Shown here: positions 28,301 to 41,600 of the stretch, piece by piece
Position numbering within the stretch: the first letter of the stretch is position 1
How the letters are laid out: each line of letters begins with the position of its first letter
Assembly: GCA_026018925.1 (NCBI GenBank)
Contig: JAKSZU010000004.1
Location: 17,948,095-18,012,094, forward strand
Direction of reading: 5' to 3'
Length of the DNA: 64,000 nucleotides
DNA from: Tupaia tana
Lineage: Eukaryota; Chordata; Mammalia; Scandentia; Tupaiidae
Made by a program: the position numbers and the translations under genes
Notes under the pieces: model-generated
Seen by the model: only the letters and a program-made list of their open reading frames with translations
Database searches by the model: none
What the model was told of the DNA's origin: nothing

Positions 28301-29885
28301 TGCTCAAAACAAAGATTACAGAAGATTTAAGGTGGAAGCAAGACCTTTCTGAGTCTCCATTTTATTCCCAGAGCCTACTTAGCATGTCAATAATAGATAG
28401 ACTTTATCTATTTAGCATATTAGCTGGACCCTTGGCAGGTTCCCTATAAAGGTAATGAGGACTGAATTGACAAATACTGGATACCCTGGCACTTGGTGCT
28501 GCTGAGTGTCTTGCTGGATTGGAGGCCAGACCATTAGGGAACATTATGCTACAGAGGATCTGATGCACTGCGAACATTCGGCTGATGGGGGAAGGCATGC
28601 ATGCGTCAGCAGTAAAGGAAACGTACCCTTGCTCAGGTGCCTACGTGACACCCATTTCCTAAATGAGTAGGATATTGTTTTCTTGGAGCTATTTCACACT
28701 AACTAAATAACTTTCCTGAATATCTTACATCGCCTTGTGACTAGACCACTTCAGGCAGAATTTTATGCTTGTACCACCCTTAAAAAAAAAAAACAACCGG
28801 ACTAAACCAAACCATAAGTATTCCCTGATCTTCCCTTTGTCCCGTCATGGGATGCTTCGACTGGTGGCAGAAACTGTCAGCTCAGGAAGAAGGTGCTATA
28901 TTATTTCTACTTCAAAGTCTTACTAGCTCATATTTAAAAAAAAAATTTCCCCAAAACCCTGCCTTATTCTCAGGAGAATCCTAGAATGACATATAAACAT
29001 TTAATTATAAAAAGAGAGCAGTCTGGTTTCAATGTGGCTAGTAAGAAAGGTCTTGGTCCTATGTTTGATTAGTATAGCAACTCATCACACATACCTTTTA
29101 TTCAAATATGTATTTACTCATCTCTCTCCTGTCTTTATTTCTATTCTAATAAATGCACACGACTCTTGGTTTACTTAGGGAGCTAAAATAAGTACAAAAC
29201 TTGGTGTTACTGATAAATGTTTGAATGAACAGTAAGATAAAATTTTATCTGGTAAGGATGCTTGGACAAAGTAGGACAAAGAGACATGATACACTGGGAG
29301 GACCATTAAAAATGCAAAAGGTTAGAGACCAGCAGATGGCATAATGGTTACATTACTGGATTCCCATATAGTCAACCATGGTTCGAGTCCCAGACCCAGT
29401 GACTTAAAAACTCATGCTAGGCGTATGTACGTGTATGCCCAAGATCCAGAGATAAGAATGGAGAAGGGATTACAGCATGGCCGTCCTCCCTCGGGGGTGA
29501 TTTCTCGCTTTCTGTCTGTCTCTCTCTCCTGCAAGCATATATGCCCTATAGCAAAAATCCTCTTAAAAAAAAAAAAAAAAATAAAAAAAGCAAAAGGTCT
29601 GAAAATAAAATCAAGAAATTTAGGTAAAAGTTTGTACTAGTGGGGGCCAGGTGGTGGCGTGGTGATTGGAGTGGCTGGATTCCCAATTGGCTGACTGTGA
29701 TTTGAGTCCCAGACCTGACAGCTTAGCTGCTTTCTCACTGCCTCTCTCTTGTGAGCACACATGCCCTGTAGCAAACTGAAGAAAAATGATAAATAAAATT
29801 AGATAATCATTTTAAAAAATGTACCAGGGTTGTGTTCTGATACTTACTGTTAAAATGTGAACAGATGCTAAAATCACTAGTTCGT

Positions 29886-29937
<52 letters not shown>

Positions 29938-32900
29938 ATTTATCTATCTACCTATCTACTATCTATCTATCTGTCTGTCTGTGTCTGTCTATCTAATCCA
30001 TTTGGTTTTGTGACAGGGCACGTATGCATACCAAGAGCCAGGGAGAAGGAAAGTGAGAAATCACCCCCTAGCAGGGGATGGCCACGATGCAATCCCTCCT
30101 CCATTCTTGTTCTGGGATTCTAGGTACACAGGCACATGTGCCTGGCATGATTTTCAAGCTGACAGCTCCAGGACTCTAATGGCGGTTGGCCGTGTTGGAA
30201 GTCCAGTGCCGCAATCGCCATGTCACCTGCTGGCCCCTACTACTGTTTAATAGTATCCATCTGTTATTTTTTTGCAGTCAAAGCTTAAAACTGGCTCTTG
30301 AATTTTTCCTGTCACTCACTAGTAAGGCTTAAAGAACAAACTCAACAGAAGCATGGCTTACGACACATTCAGACCTGAATAGAGGTGACTTTATGTAATA
30401 AAAACTGCTAAGGATGAAGAAATAAAGATGGAAAGCACTGCACCAAAAGCTGCCTGTATTACGGTTCCAGTCCAAGCTCAGTCCAAGTTCACTTCCCCTG
30501 AGCCTCATCCTCTGAGCTTCTCCAATGCACAGTGCACCTAAGATAATATTTTAGTCACTTAGCTTCAATTTTCCTGGCCTTCCCTTATCTTAGTACTGAA
30601 CAACCAGAGAATATTGTAGTCAAACTTTTTTTCTTGGAATATCAAAGCATATCACATACTGCTTGTCTTATTTTGACAATCTGGGAAGAACAAAAAAGAA
30701 GAAAGGATAAGGTGAAGTGTACTGGCTCAAGCTTAAATGGACTTTGAATGTATCAAGAGTGAAATCTAAAAGTGGAAAATGATTTTTAGGTTAGATGCCA
30801 TTTTTAGATTATCTATGCCTCTGTCTCCCCTCATGAATACAGATAACTTACTATCTTGGCTTAAAAATCAATTCCTGAGGGAAGCCTTCCTGATCTCTGT
30901 TAACCCCCTCATCATACTGTATTAATTTCCTTTATAGCACTTATTATACTTGTGATTAATTATCTGTTCAAGTATGTGTTAATGATTTCCTGACTGCTGG
31001 ACTTTAAGCTCCATCAGAAAGGGTCACATGTCTGTCCTGCTCACTGTGATCACCCCAGCTCCAAACAAGGTGCTTGGCCTTGAGTGGGTACCTGATAACA
31101 TATTCACTCACTCACTCATTTACTAATTGCTTTGTCTTGAAGTTTCAGTATGAGACCAAAGTGCTCCTTTGAAGAAAGCAGCAGTAGGTCAAACGCATAG
31201 CAGTGCTGATGCATTTATGTTTACTTCAGTGCACACCTCCCATTATTTACCTTGATGCTTTGGGCTTTCAGTGTATCTGATCTGTTGGTCACTGGATTCA
31301 AAGACTCTCTTTTCAGAGTGGCAGGTCGGTCACCCATCTTAAAGGGTAAAAAGAACAAGAATAGATGAATAAAGGCCAACATTCAAGCTTGAACAACATT
31401 TGGCACTTTTTAAACAAATTAAGAGAATTTACTTAGAGGGTCTCAGAAGACATTAGACAGAAGTGGCCGGTGGGAGAGAAGGAGTGAGGCATGGAGACAC
31501 AAACAAACTGGTGCTTCCACTGCTCCAGGCACAAGCCTGAAACCCTGAAGCATAAAGGGCAACTTTTACCCAGAGCCACACTGGGTAGATGCTGCTGGAA
31601 GAAATGGGAGAACAGATGGATACTATTACCAATGTTCTTTGCTGGAAAAAAATAAAAGTGGGGAGGTCAGGGACAGTCAGGGGAACTTGGGGCTGGTATG
31701 TTTTCACAAGCCTTACCAACTTTCAAGGCATAATATTCATCAGATCACCCAAAATTCCTGGCCCTGACTTAGCTGAGTTTGAAAGGGCTTTTAAAAATAA
31801 GGCTCCTTTAATCTTGGCAGCTTTGTAGTAAAATACACACTTCTATAAAGTGGTGGGGCATGGGGGTGCTTCCTATTCCACCCTCAAAGACAAGGCCAGG
31901 CAACCGGCCAGGGCTCGTGTGGCAGAGCCGGCTCGCACGCTGCCTTCCAGGTGCCAAGTTCCACTCGATCTGTGGGCTTGCTTCCAGCTTTGGTGGTTAC
32001 TTGAATTCACAGTATAATTTCCTGTATTTGGCTTCCATTTTTAAATATATGCTTGTGTCTTTGCTGAATGAAAATTTTAAAAATGGGGCTGGCAGATATT
32101 AAACAATAAGCCAACATATTATATTCATGATAACATAAAAACCAGTATACTGCATGGCCTACCAGCATCCGTTACTGTTTCATTATATGTAAAATGAGGG
32201 GTTGATCTCAGTAACCTCTTAAGGTGAGGAATTGGTCTGACCTGGTCTATCTTATTTTACTTTATTTTTTTAAAGGTTTTTACCATAAGGTGCGTGTGCT
32301 TGCCAGAGAGTGATAGAGACAGTGAGAGACAGTGAAAGACAGTGAGAGGGAAAGTGAGAAATCACTCTCTGGGGGATGGCCATGCCGCAATCCCTTCTCC
32401 ATTCTCCTCTTGGGATTTTGGGCATGTACGCGCACTCAGTGTGATTTTAAAACTGCCAGGTCCAGGTCTTGAACCATGGTTAGCCTCACTGGAGTTCAGT
32501 GCCTTAACTACCATGCCATCTGCTGATCCCTAACCTGATCTATTTTAAGTGTCTTTCCTGACATGAAATGCAAACTATTCCCCGAATAAGCAGATAGATG
32601 CAGGATAAATCTGAAAGCCAAGTTCAGGCTTAAAAAAAATGGCAAAAGATTTCTGGTTACTCCCTGTCATTGCTCCTACCCCAAACTCTAAACAGAAAAG
32701 ATCCAGGAGGCCTCCCTTAGGAATAGCTGCCTATGCTTCCCTACATGATGGGTCACTGGTAACACAAAAGGGAGTCTGTCATCTCTGCAACCACTTGTGG
32801 TGAGGCCTTGGCAAGAGACTGACCTCTCCACATCTCCCTTTCTGCGTCGGGAGTGACCCTGCCTGTGCCAGCCACATTGCAGAGCTGGTGTGAGGACTAA

Positions 32901-35900
32901 AGGAGACTCAGACTGGGCATAGCACAGACCTGTAGCCTCTCAAATATGCAAGAAGACTGTTCTCAAAAGTGTCAAAGACACAACAAAGACACGCAACGAC
33001 ATAATGCACTGCACACAAAACATGTCACAAAAGAGCTGAAAAGGCTTACCGTGCTGAGGGACAGGTTTGCTCTCTTTTCTACCTTGCTCATGGCAACCAT
33101 ATCGCTTTCTATGAGGTTGACTCTCTGGGTAAGATTACTGACTGTCTCATTCATTCCCTCGAGTCTGAGATCATTCTGTCTCTGGTACCCCACTAGGGCA
33201 CTGTTTACCTCTTCTAAAGAGTCGTGAAGGTACAGGATATCCTAGAGTAGAAATAAATCAAGTTGTGGAATCCAGCTGAAGTATGTGCAGGACAGTAGTG
33301 CCAAACCACCGTTATTCTGTCACTTTAATGAAGTAAACTCCTTTTCCTGGTTTTGATCATCAATTGTCTTGTCTCTGTTTTGTCCCTCCCAGTCTACGTT
33401 GCTCCCAGTTAGCTCGCTCTGGAATTGTTTTACCTCGGCTAGACAGGAGGAGGAAGAAGGAAGAGAATCACCTACATGATTCACTCTCTGGTCCCAGAAA
33501 GCTGGGAGCTTGGGAATTGACATCCCAATGTTTATCACACCTGCTGGCGGGAAAGCTTGTTGGGTTATTAACTGAAAGGCCTATTAACCCAATTTGTCAG
33601 AACAAAACTACCTTAAGAACAATACCAATTACTGAATTGGCTCATGTAACAAAACCATAACAAGTAGTGCATTATTTAGTACAAGATTCAATTATTTTTA
33701 TCGACACCTTCTAGAACTGATTGCTACTTAAAAAGGAATGATGACTGTAGGCTTTAAAGGGCATTAAATTCAGGACAGGCATTCTCCTTAGTGAAGATTT
33801 CCTTTATTTCTTTAATGGGATTCTGAACTCAATATCCCTTTTTCCCCCTTGCCTTTTGTCTTCAGACTTTAGACAATCCTGATTTTCAAGGACATGCTTT
33901 CTAACATTCTTAGAATTTACTGTGGCTCAAAGTAGCCATCACCCGGATAGATCTGCTCCCCATCCACCTTTAACCTGCCCAGAATGCGATTTTTCATAAA
34001 GAGTTTCAGGATTATCTGGTCATTCTACATTTTTCAAGATGTGAAAAAGAATTTACTCCACTGATTAACATGCAGGGAAATAAAGCAGAATGCCAAACGA
34101 GAGGCAGGACAGTGTTGTAGACCCCAAGATACTAATGCACACCCTCCCTGCTTGGCTCTCAGGCAGGTGAGCTGATGCCGAAGGTGCCCACTGAGGCATC
34201 AGAACACTAAGCCCAACTGCTTGGGCTGCATCCCTTTGTGGTCCTGAGGGATTAAGCCAGAGGTAAAATGTACCTGTTTCAAATTCTCACTGTGGGTTTT
34301 ATTGTTAGGTTCTAATGTAGCTGGAGGTGATGGAGTGATCTGGTTGCTTCCACTGGTCTCCTTCAAGATGTGCTGATTCTGTTAACAGGAATGGAGGTTA
34401 GTACAGATGACAAGTAACTCATAGGCCTGCCCGAGCATCTGGGATAGTCCTGGAATGTTCCAGTCTCCATCAGGGTGCATCAGCAAGTGTGTCCCCAGAA
34501 CCCGTGGAATAGCTAGTCCTGTGATAAGTCCTAGGAGCACCATGTACTTGGAGGAAGGACCAGAAAGACCTAGATTACCCCAGGGATCTGAGACCCTCTC
34601 ATTCTGTTTCACAATCTCTTAACGGAAGGAGCTCCTTAGAAGCCATTTCTCCTCTCCCCCACTACCCGTATTCTCACAAAACTGCAGAATCACTATAGCT
34701 TGCGGAGCCCACTCAGCCTGAACTTGGAAAAGTATCGTAATTTCCACTGGACTATAAAGGTCTGGGAGTTAAAGTGCAGCCAGTCATGTAACCACTGCCT
34801 TTGGGCACTGAGCATACCTACCAGTCATGTATAATATATGTTAATTTTTACCTTATGTCATATGCTGACATATGTGCTTGAGGGTCACCCTTCCTTTCCC
34901 AACCTTCCCCACTGCTCAAGTCTCTCTCAGAGACTGAAGTGCACCATGTTTATATACACTCGCCTTCAGTGGGAAAAACTGCATGGCTTAATCCTTCAGA
35001 GCCCATACCTTTGACTTATTCAGTATAAAGTATACCAACAGAAGGATTACTACCAGCAGCCATGGAAGTTTAAGAGGCAGATTTGGGGTTGGCAGGTGGC
35101 ATGGTGGTTATGGGAGCTGGACTCCAACATGGCCAACCACAGCTTGAGTTCCGGACCTGGTGGCTTGCTTTCTCACTTTTTCTCTTTCTCACTCTGTCTC
35201 TCTCAGGGCAAATTAAAATAAATAAATAAATAAAATTTAAAAAGAGGTGGATTTAATTATGAAGAATGCAACTGATGATTTCCTTGAAATCTAAAATCCT
35301 ACACACTTATCAACCCTGTTTTTATAAGAAACAAAAACCAACAATCAAAAGAAAAGGAAAAAATTTATGCTTCTAGAAAGCAGGAATTTATCAGTAGAAA
35401 AAGTTTTTAGAAAACAATGACTTGGGCACATGCCCGAGATAATAATAATAATAAAAAAGTCTCTGAGTCAGAGGGGTTTTATTATCATGGGTCACAAGAT
35501 TACTCAAAGGCAATTGTAGCAGAATCCTACACTGGGATCAATGCTTTTTCCTCTGGGATAGTCCACTACGTAACAGTGAGGAGGAGTACTGGTTCCAAAG
35601 TCAATAAAAAGTGTTCTGTTCTCTTCTGGAACTATCTAAGATAGCCCAAGTCTCCTAGGTGCAAACTGCCCAGTTTAAACTGAGAACACTGAAGCTTGCA
35701 AAGAGCATTTAGGACAGATCTAGAAATTAGTAGAGAGGCTAGGGAACTTTTGTGTGCCTTAAATAGTCCTGACTTCATGTCATATGACTCATTCCTGCAG
35801 CAAGACAGCAAGGGCTGTGCTATCCTTTATTACCCTTTATAAATCCTTCATGGAGCTGTTACCTTTAAGTGATTAATTAAGGCTCCTGAATGACTGGGCA

Positions 35901-38600
35901 GCTTATATCTGCAGCAGCTTAAGAGACCCAGAGACACCTGAAAACAACGCTACAGGGGGGTTTACTTCTGTCTGTTATCTTTTGCTGGGTAACAAATCAT
36001 CCCTAAACCCTGTGGTTTAAAACAATTTATTATTTCTCATGATTCTATGGGTTGAGACTGGGCTCAGCTGGGGGACAGAAGCGGGGATGGTTCTTCTGTA
36101 TCATGGGGCATAGTCTGAGGCCACACCTATGGACACATTCAGTTGCTACCTGGCTGGAGTTAGAACATTTGAGATGGCCTTGCATTCTCTACAGCACCTC
36201 TGCCCTTGGCCTCTCAGCACCTGGGAATCTAGGAGCATTGTCTAAATTCCTGACACACAATATAGTGATCTCAAATAATAACTTGCTGTAGTAAGGTAAA
36301 AATCTTTGGGCTGATTTGTTATAGTAATAAATAACTGAGGCACTCCTCCATTTCTCTTTCCTTCTTTTCCATCTTCCAACCAACTCATTCCACCCCCAGG
36401 AACTGTCTTGCCACTGTATCTTCTCCAGCATCATTGTTTGCAAAATATTCAGCTTTCAATTCCATCTACTTTGCTTAATTTACAGACTGGAGCACAAGTA
36501 ATACATATTGCTTTCTTGGCCTCTTAAACAGGTACATAGTAAGGCCTGTTTGGATCACTGGAAAGCTGGTATGGACTCTTCTATAGAGAAGGGCGGGGCG
36601 AGCAGGAGCAGCATGCGGACTTCCAGCGGTGAGTGCCGATCTCCTTACCATATCACTCTGCAGTGACTCCAGGGTTTTCTTATGTTCGTCCACAGTTTTC
36701 TGTACTGCCTCCACAGCAAGATGGACGCTGTTTAAAGTACTGCCGATGGAAGCTACACTCTGTACAGAGACATGGAGGAAGGTCAGTGTTCTGTTCCTTT
36801 TTCATAGCTTTGTTAAGATATAATGGACATACAACAAACAGTTCATCTCCAAAATGTATAATTTGAATATTCTGACATATAGACACCTGTGAAACCATTA
36901 CCACAATCACGATAATAAACATTCATTACCCCCAAAAGTTTCCTCATGCCCCTCCCCTCTGTACTTCCTTCCTGTCCCCAAGCAATCACTGATCTTTGTG
37001 TCATTTTCTGTCACATTTTATCGGTTACTTTGTGTCACTATATAATACTTAGTATTTTTTTAGAACTTTATGTAACTAGGACCAGAAAGGGAGTATGTAA
37101 GCACTTTTTTTGGTATGGCTTTTTTTACTCAGCATATTTGAGATTCACCCATGTTGTAGCTGCTAGCGGAGGAGCACTCACTACATCACAGTGTGTCAAT
37201 CACCCGCTGATGGACATTTCAGTTGTTTTAGGTATTCAACTATTATAAATAAAGCTCTATAAACATTCATGTATAAATCTTTATGAAGATGTGCTTTAAT
37301 TTATCCTCATCCTATGCTTTCTTTTCCATCATAATACTTAGAAGGTGAATGATTAATCATATGGCTAACTTAAAAAGTTATTTTATTTATTATTATTTTT
37401 GAACTTTGCTGTAGGACATGTACACAAATCAGAGAGAGACAGAGAGGGAAAGTGAGAAAGCCAGCCATCAGGTCTGGAACCTAAACTACAGCTGGCCATG
37501 TGGGAGTCAGGCACCTGCTGGCCCTACACTTAACTTTTTTTTTTTTTGAATTTAATAATTCTTTTTTGGAGAGGTTTTTGCTATAGGGTGCATGCGTGTG
37601 CCAGAAAGAAAGACAGAGAGAGACAGAGAGACAGAAAGTGAGAAATCACCCTCCAGGGGGGATTGGCCATGCCGCAATCCCTTCTCCTCCATTCTCCTCT
37701 TGGGATCTTGGGCACGCATGCACACGTGCCTGGGTTTGAGTTTAAGCCACCGGATCCAAGACTCGAACCGTGGTCGACTACATGGGCGTTCAGTGACATA
37801 GCCATTACACTAACTGCTGGTCCTGAATTTAATAATTTTTAATAATTACTTTTGAGTAATTTTTTTGGGAACTAAAGTATGAATTTATTTTGATGAACAT
37901 TTTTGTTTGAAATCTATCTACTTTTTTTCATAATATACACTTTCTTTCTTTCTTTATCATTCATAATCTTGTTTATATTACATTGAATCACATATAACTT
38001 TACAGTGTATTACATTTCTTTTTCCAGAAGTAATAACATGCATATCAGTCAATACAGAGACATTAAAATCTCCATTTCATCATCCAATAGCTTTTTATTA
38101 TCTACACTTAACTTTTTAAAACACTATCGAACAGTGTTCTAAAACAGTTATACCGGGACCAGCAGTTAGCATAATGGCTATGTCGCTGGACTCCCATGTA
38201 GTCGACCGCAGTTTGAGTCCCGGACCCGGTGGCTTAAACTCACGCCGGGCGAGTATGCGTGTGTGCCCAAGATCCCGAGAGGAGAATGGAGGAGAAGGGA
38301 TTGCAGCGTGGCCATCCCCCCTGGGGGGTGATTTCTCGCTTTCTGTCTCTCTGTCTCTCTCTGTCTGGCGAGCGCATGCGCCCTATAGCAAACCCCCCCC
38401 CCATAAATAAATAAATAAATAAATAAATAAAACAGGTATACCATTTTATGCTCCTACCAATAGTGTATGAGAGAATAGCGGTATATTGTGATTTTAATTT
38501 ACATTAAACATGGACATCAAAGAGATTAGTGTTTTTCATTATTTCATACATCTTCAAATTATGAATTCCTTGTAAATTATACTGACAAAATCAATAAGAA

Positions 38601-38646
<46 letters not shown>

Positions 38647-41600
38647 ATAATTTTTAGTAATATATATTATATATAAGTTTTTTATAATTATATATATACA
38701 CACAAAAAAATCAGTAAGAATGTGTTCACCTCATATACACACACAAACACGTACATATATATATCTAGCACTGCAGAGATAAATGAAACATATCATTTGG
38801 CAGTGTCTATTCTCTTTTACTGTAGAATTCTACAACTACAAAGGGGAGTTACATATGGGAAGTAGCTTCATTTGCTTTCATTAGGTCTAGGGAGCCCAAG
38901 CAGACTAGAGAGACTTGGGGATATAACTCAGAAGCCATCTTTTAAAAGAAAGTCTGCCCTTAGAAACATTCAAAGAATGTTATTATTTGGTGGGTTGTAG
39001 TTTTTTTATTAAGATATACTGACCACTTATAGTGTCACATTAGTATTTTTAAAAAAATTCTGCTACAGGATGTGTGTACTCATTGGAAAGGGACAGAAAA
39101 GAGGAGACAGAGAGAGAGAGAGAGGGAGAAAGTACCCCCCAGAGGAGATGACCATGTCACAATCCCTCATCCTCCATTTCTCCTTTTGGGATTTTGGGCA
39201 TGCATGTACATGTGCCTAGGGTGTTTTTCAAGCTACCAGGTTTGGGACTTGAACCATATAGTCAGCCATGTGGGATCCAGGCTAAATCACCATTCCACCA
39301 GCTGGCCCCACATTAGTATTTTAACCAATGTCATGTTTTACAATATTATATGGATATCTAAGAATCTAAAAGAACAAGAGATGACATTTTCAACATTAAA
39401 AATAAAATTACTTAGATAAACTGACATGAGACACATTTGGGGTGACCAACCACTTCCAAACGGAGCCACCTGTGATAAAAGCAGTGCCTAGCATCGTATT
39501 AATAAATGCACACATTTGCAGAGACAACACACTGGGCAGAAGTCTAAGCTGGGATGCTATCTATGTAAGCACTGTTGTTACAAAAGCTACAGGCATTCAA
39601 AGACACCTACTGTTAGAGTCCTCACTGGCTAGTTGTATGAGCCCATCAGGACACAACAAGATAGTAAGCTCTTATTTAAGGAATTTTTTTTTTTTTAAAT
39701 GGAAGCAGCTGACACAGCCATATGAACTCTGGAGCAAAACCCAGAAACTAGTATTCTACCAACTGCAAAGTACCTGGTACCTACTGGAGGAAGCTCCAAA
39801 AATGTTTACTGAGTTAACTAACCAATTTCCTTTTATAATGTAATACTGCCAGAGTTTCTGCTATACTAAAGGCTAGAAGCCTAGCTTTTTCCCACTTGGT
39901 TCTAGGCAACAGTGGCAAGAATCTGGCCTTAATAGGGTTGTCCCCATCTCTTATTTAAAAGGTGCAAATACATGACCATACTGGATAAGTAGCAAACAAC
40001 AGAGACAGCGTACTTAAACAGTATGGCTATACAGCAGCAAGTTTTGTTTATGCTTGTGGCTTAGGAATTTCTCATTCCTTTTATAGAAACAACTCATATG
40101 TTCATAGCACCTAGCATATAATCTAGTTAAATTTATCATACACTAATTTTCAAAAAAATTATTTTATTTATTAGTATTGTTATTTTAAAATTTGCCATAG
40201 GGCATGTGTGCTCTTCAGAGGATAGAGAGAAAGAAAGTGAGAAAGCAAGCCACCAGGTCCAGGACTTGAACCACAGTTTGCCATGTAAGAATCCAGCACC
40301 TTACCACCATAGCACTTGCTGGCCCCTACACACTAATTTTTAAAAGTCAAAGATCCTTGGGGCCAGCTGGTGGTATGATGGCTAGGTGGCTAGATCCCAC
40401 ATGGCTGGCTGTGCGGTCTGAGTCTCAGAGCCAGCAACTTGAGAAACACGCCATGTAAACATGCATGTGCTCCCAAAACTTGGAGAGGAGAGTGAAAAAG
40501 GGATTGCAGCATAACTATTCCCCTTAGGGGGTGTTTTTTCACCATCCCTGCACTCTGCATGAGGGTACATGCTTTACAGCAAATTAAAAAGAAAAAAAAA
40601 TAGTAAAGATACTAGATTTGATATCCAATATTTAGGGTTTCCTTATCTCATTCTTAATTTCTTGCTGCAGGGAATTTTTATGTTCTAATTAGATACCTTC
40701 TCCTACTTACCCTATCCATTTTCCCCATCCAGCTCTAAGAATCCCTAAATACTTTTCATCTGGTTGTTCCTTGCTTCATCCTCTAAGTCTAAAGTCTACT
40801 GATCAAGTGAAGAGCAATTCTGAGCTTTGCTTTGTCTAGGCTGTACAGTCTAGGGAATATACCTAGGTGTGAACCACTTTGAGGATGTACACATTTACCT
40901 TCACAAAATTATATCGAATTGTTTTCCCAAGTGATTTTTTTTTTTAATTTTACCAATTATATTCCCAGCAGGAACGCTGGAGTTTCTTTTGCTCTAAATT
41001 TTTGCCAACCCTTGTTTCCTGAATTTTTAATTTTTACATTCCTCCAGATTATCTTTTCCTAAAACTCATTCTCAGGGCCGGCAGATGGCATAGTGGTTAA
41101 GGACGCTGGACTCCTACATGGCTAATTGCGGTTTGAGTCCTGAACCTGGTGGCTTGTTTTCTCACTTCCTCTCTCACTCTCTCGCTCTCCTGCTCTGTCC
41201 CTCTCTGGTCAAATTAAAAATAAATAAATAAATAAAGTTAAATAAAATAATGAAAAAAAAAACCCCTCATTCTCAACCATGGAAAATAGAAGAAACTTAG
41301 AGCAACTCTCACATACAACTGATCTCCTCTCAAGAAGACACTGTGAAGGTCAAATTGAAAAGGCAAGTGTTGAAAAACAAACCCATGTATGCTAGCATGA
41401 GTCCCAGCAGAACAATTCTGGGACATAGCCAGCCACATAAAAAGGTATGAGCAGATGTAAAGCATAGCTAAAGTAACCTGCTATAAATTAAAGGCCAAAC
41501 TCACTAGACTAAAACAGAGCTGTTCTGACTCCTTAGAACATACACTCTGTTATTGCCCTCTTGGAGCAGCCGCTTCCAATCACCAGGCTTCCAAAGAGAA

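Larger units (their letters stand above)
28300..31250 (-). other. EFCAB14: EFCAB14 intron 8
   Basis: It contains SINEs at 29323–30236, a TCTA microsatellite and an L2 fragment. The stretches 28300–29320 and 30240–30830 show nothing recognised. Confidence 0.55.
34379..36648 (-). other. EFCAB14: EFCAB14 intron 5
   Basis: It contains a short SINE and an MLT1-like LTR fragment. The stretches 34379–35070, 35255–35990 and 36260–36648 show nothing recognised. Confidence 0.5.
36785..38545 (-). mobile_element. Old L1, antisense, broken by SINEs
   Basis: The plus strand carries the complement of an old L1 end: gataatggacatacaac, cattacccccaaaag, cagcatatttgagattcaccc, ataaagctctataaacattc. After the inserts, gtataccattttatgctcc and accaatagtgtatgag continue the same element. 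Three SINEs and an AT-rich segment of unknown origin (37838–38110) interrupt it. Confidence 0.7.

Noticed and set aside
29886..29995. CRISPR-like regular repeats
   Set aside because: This is a simple TCTA tetranucleotide with no spacers, in a mammalian intron.
38155..38228. tRNA genes
   Set aside because: SINE heads contain A- and B-box-like words, but none folds into a complete tRNA with matching acceptor stem, and all are followed by SINE bodies.
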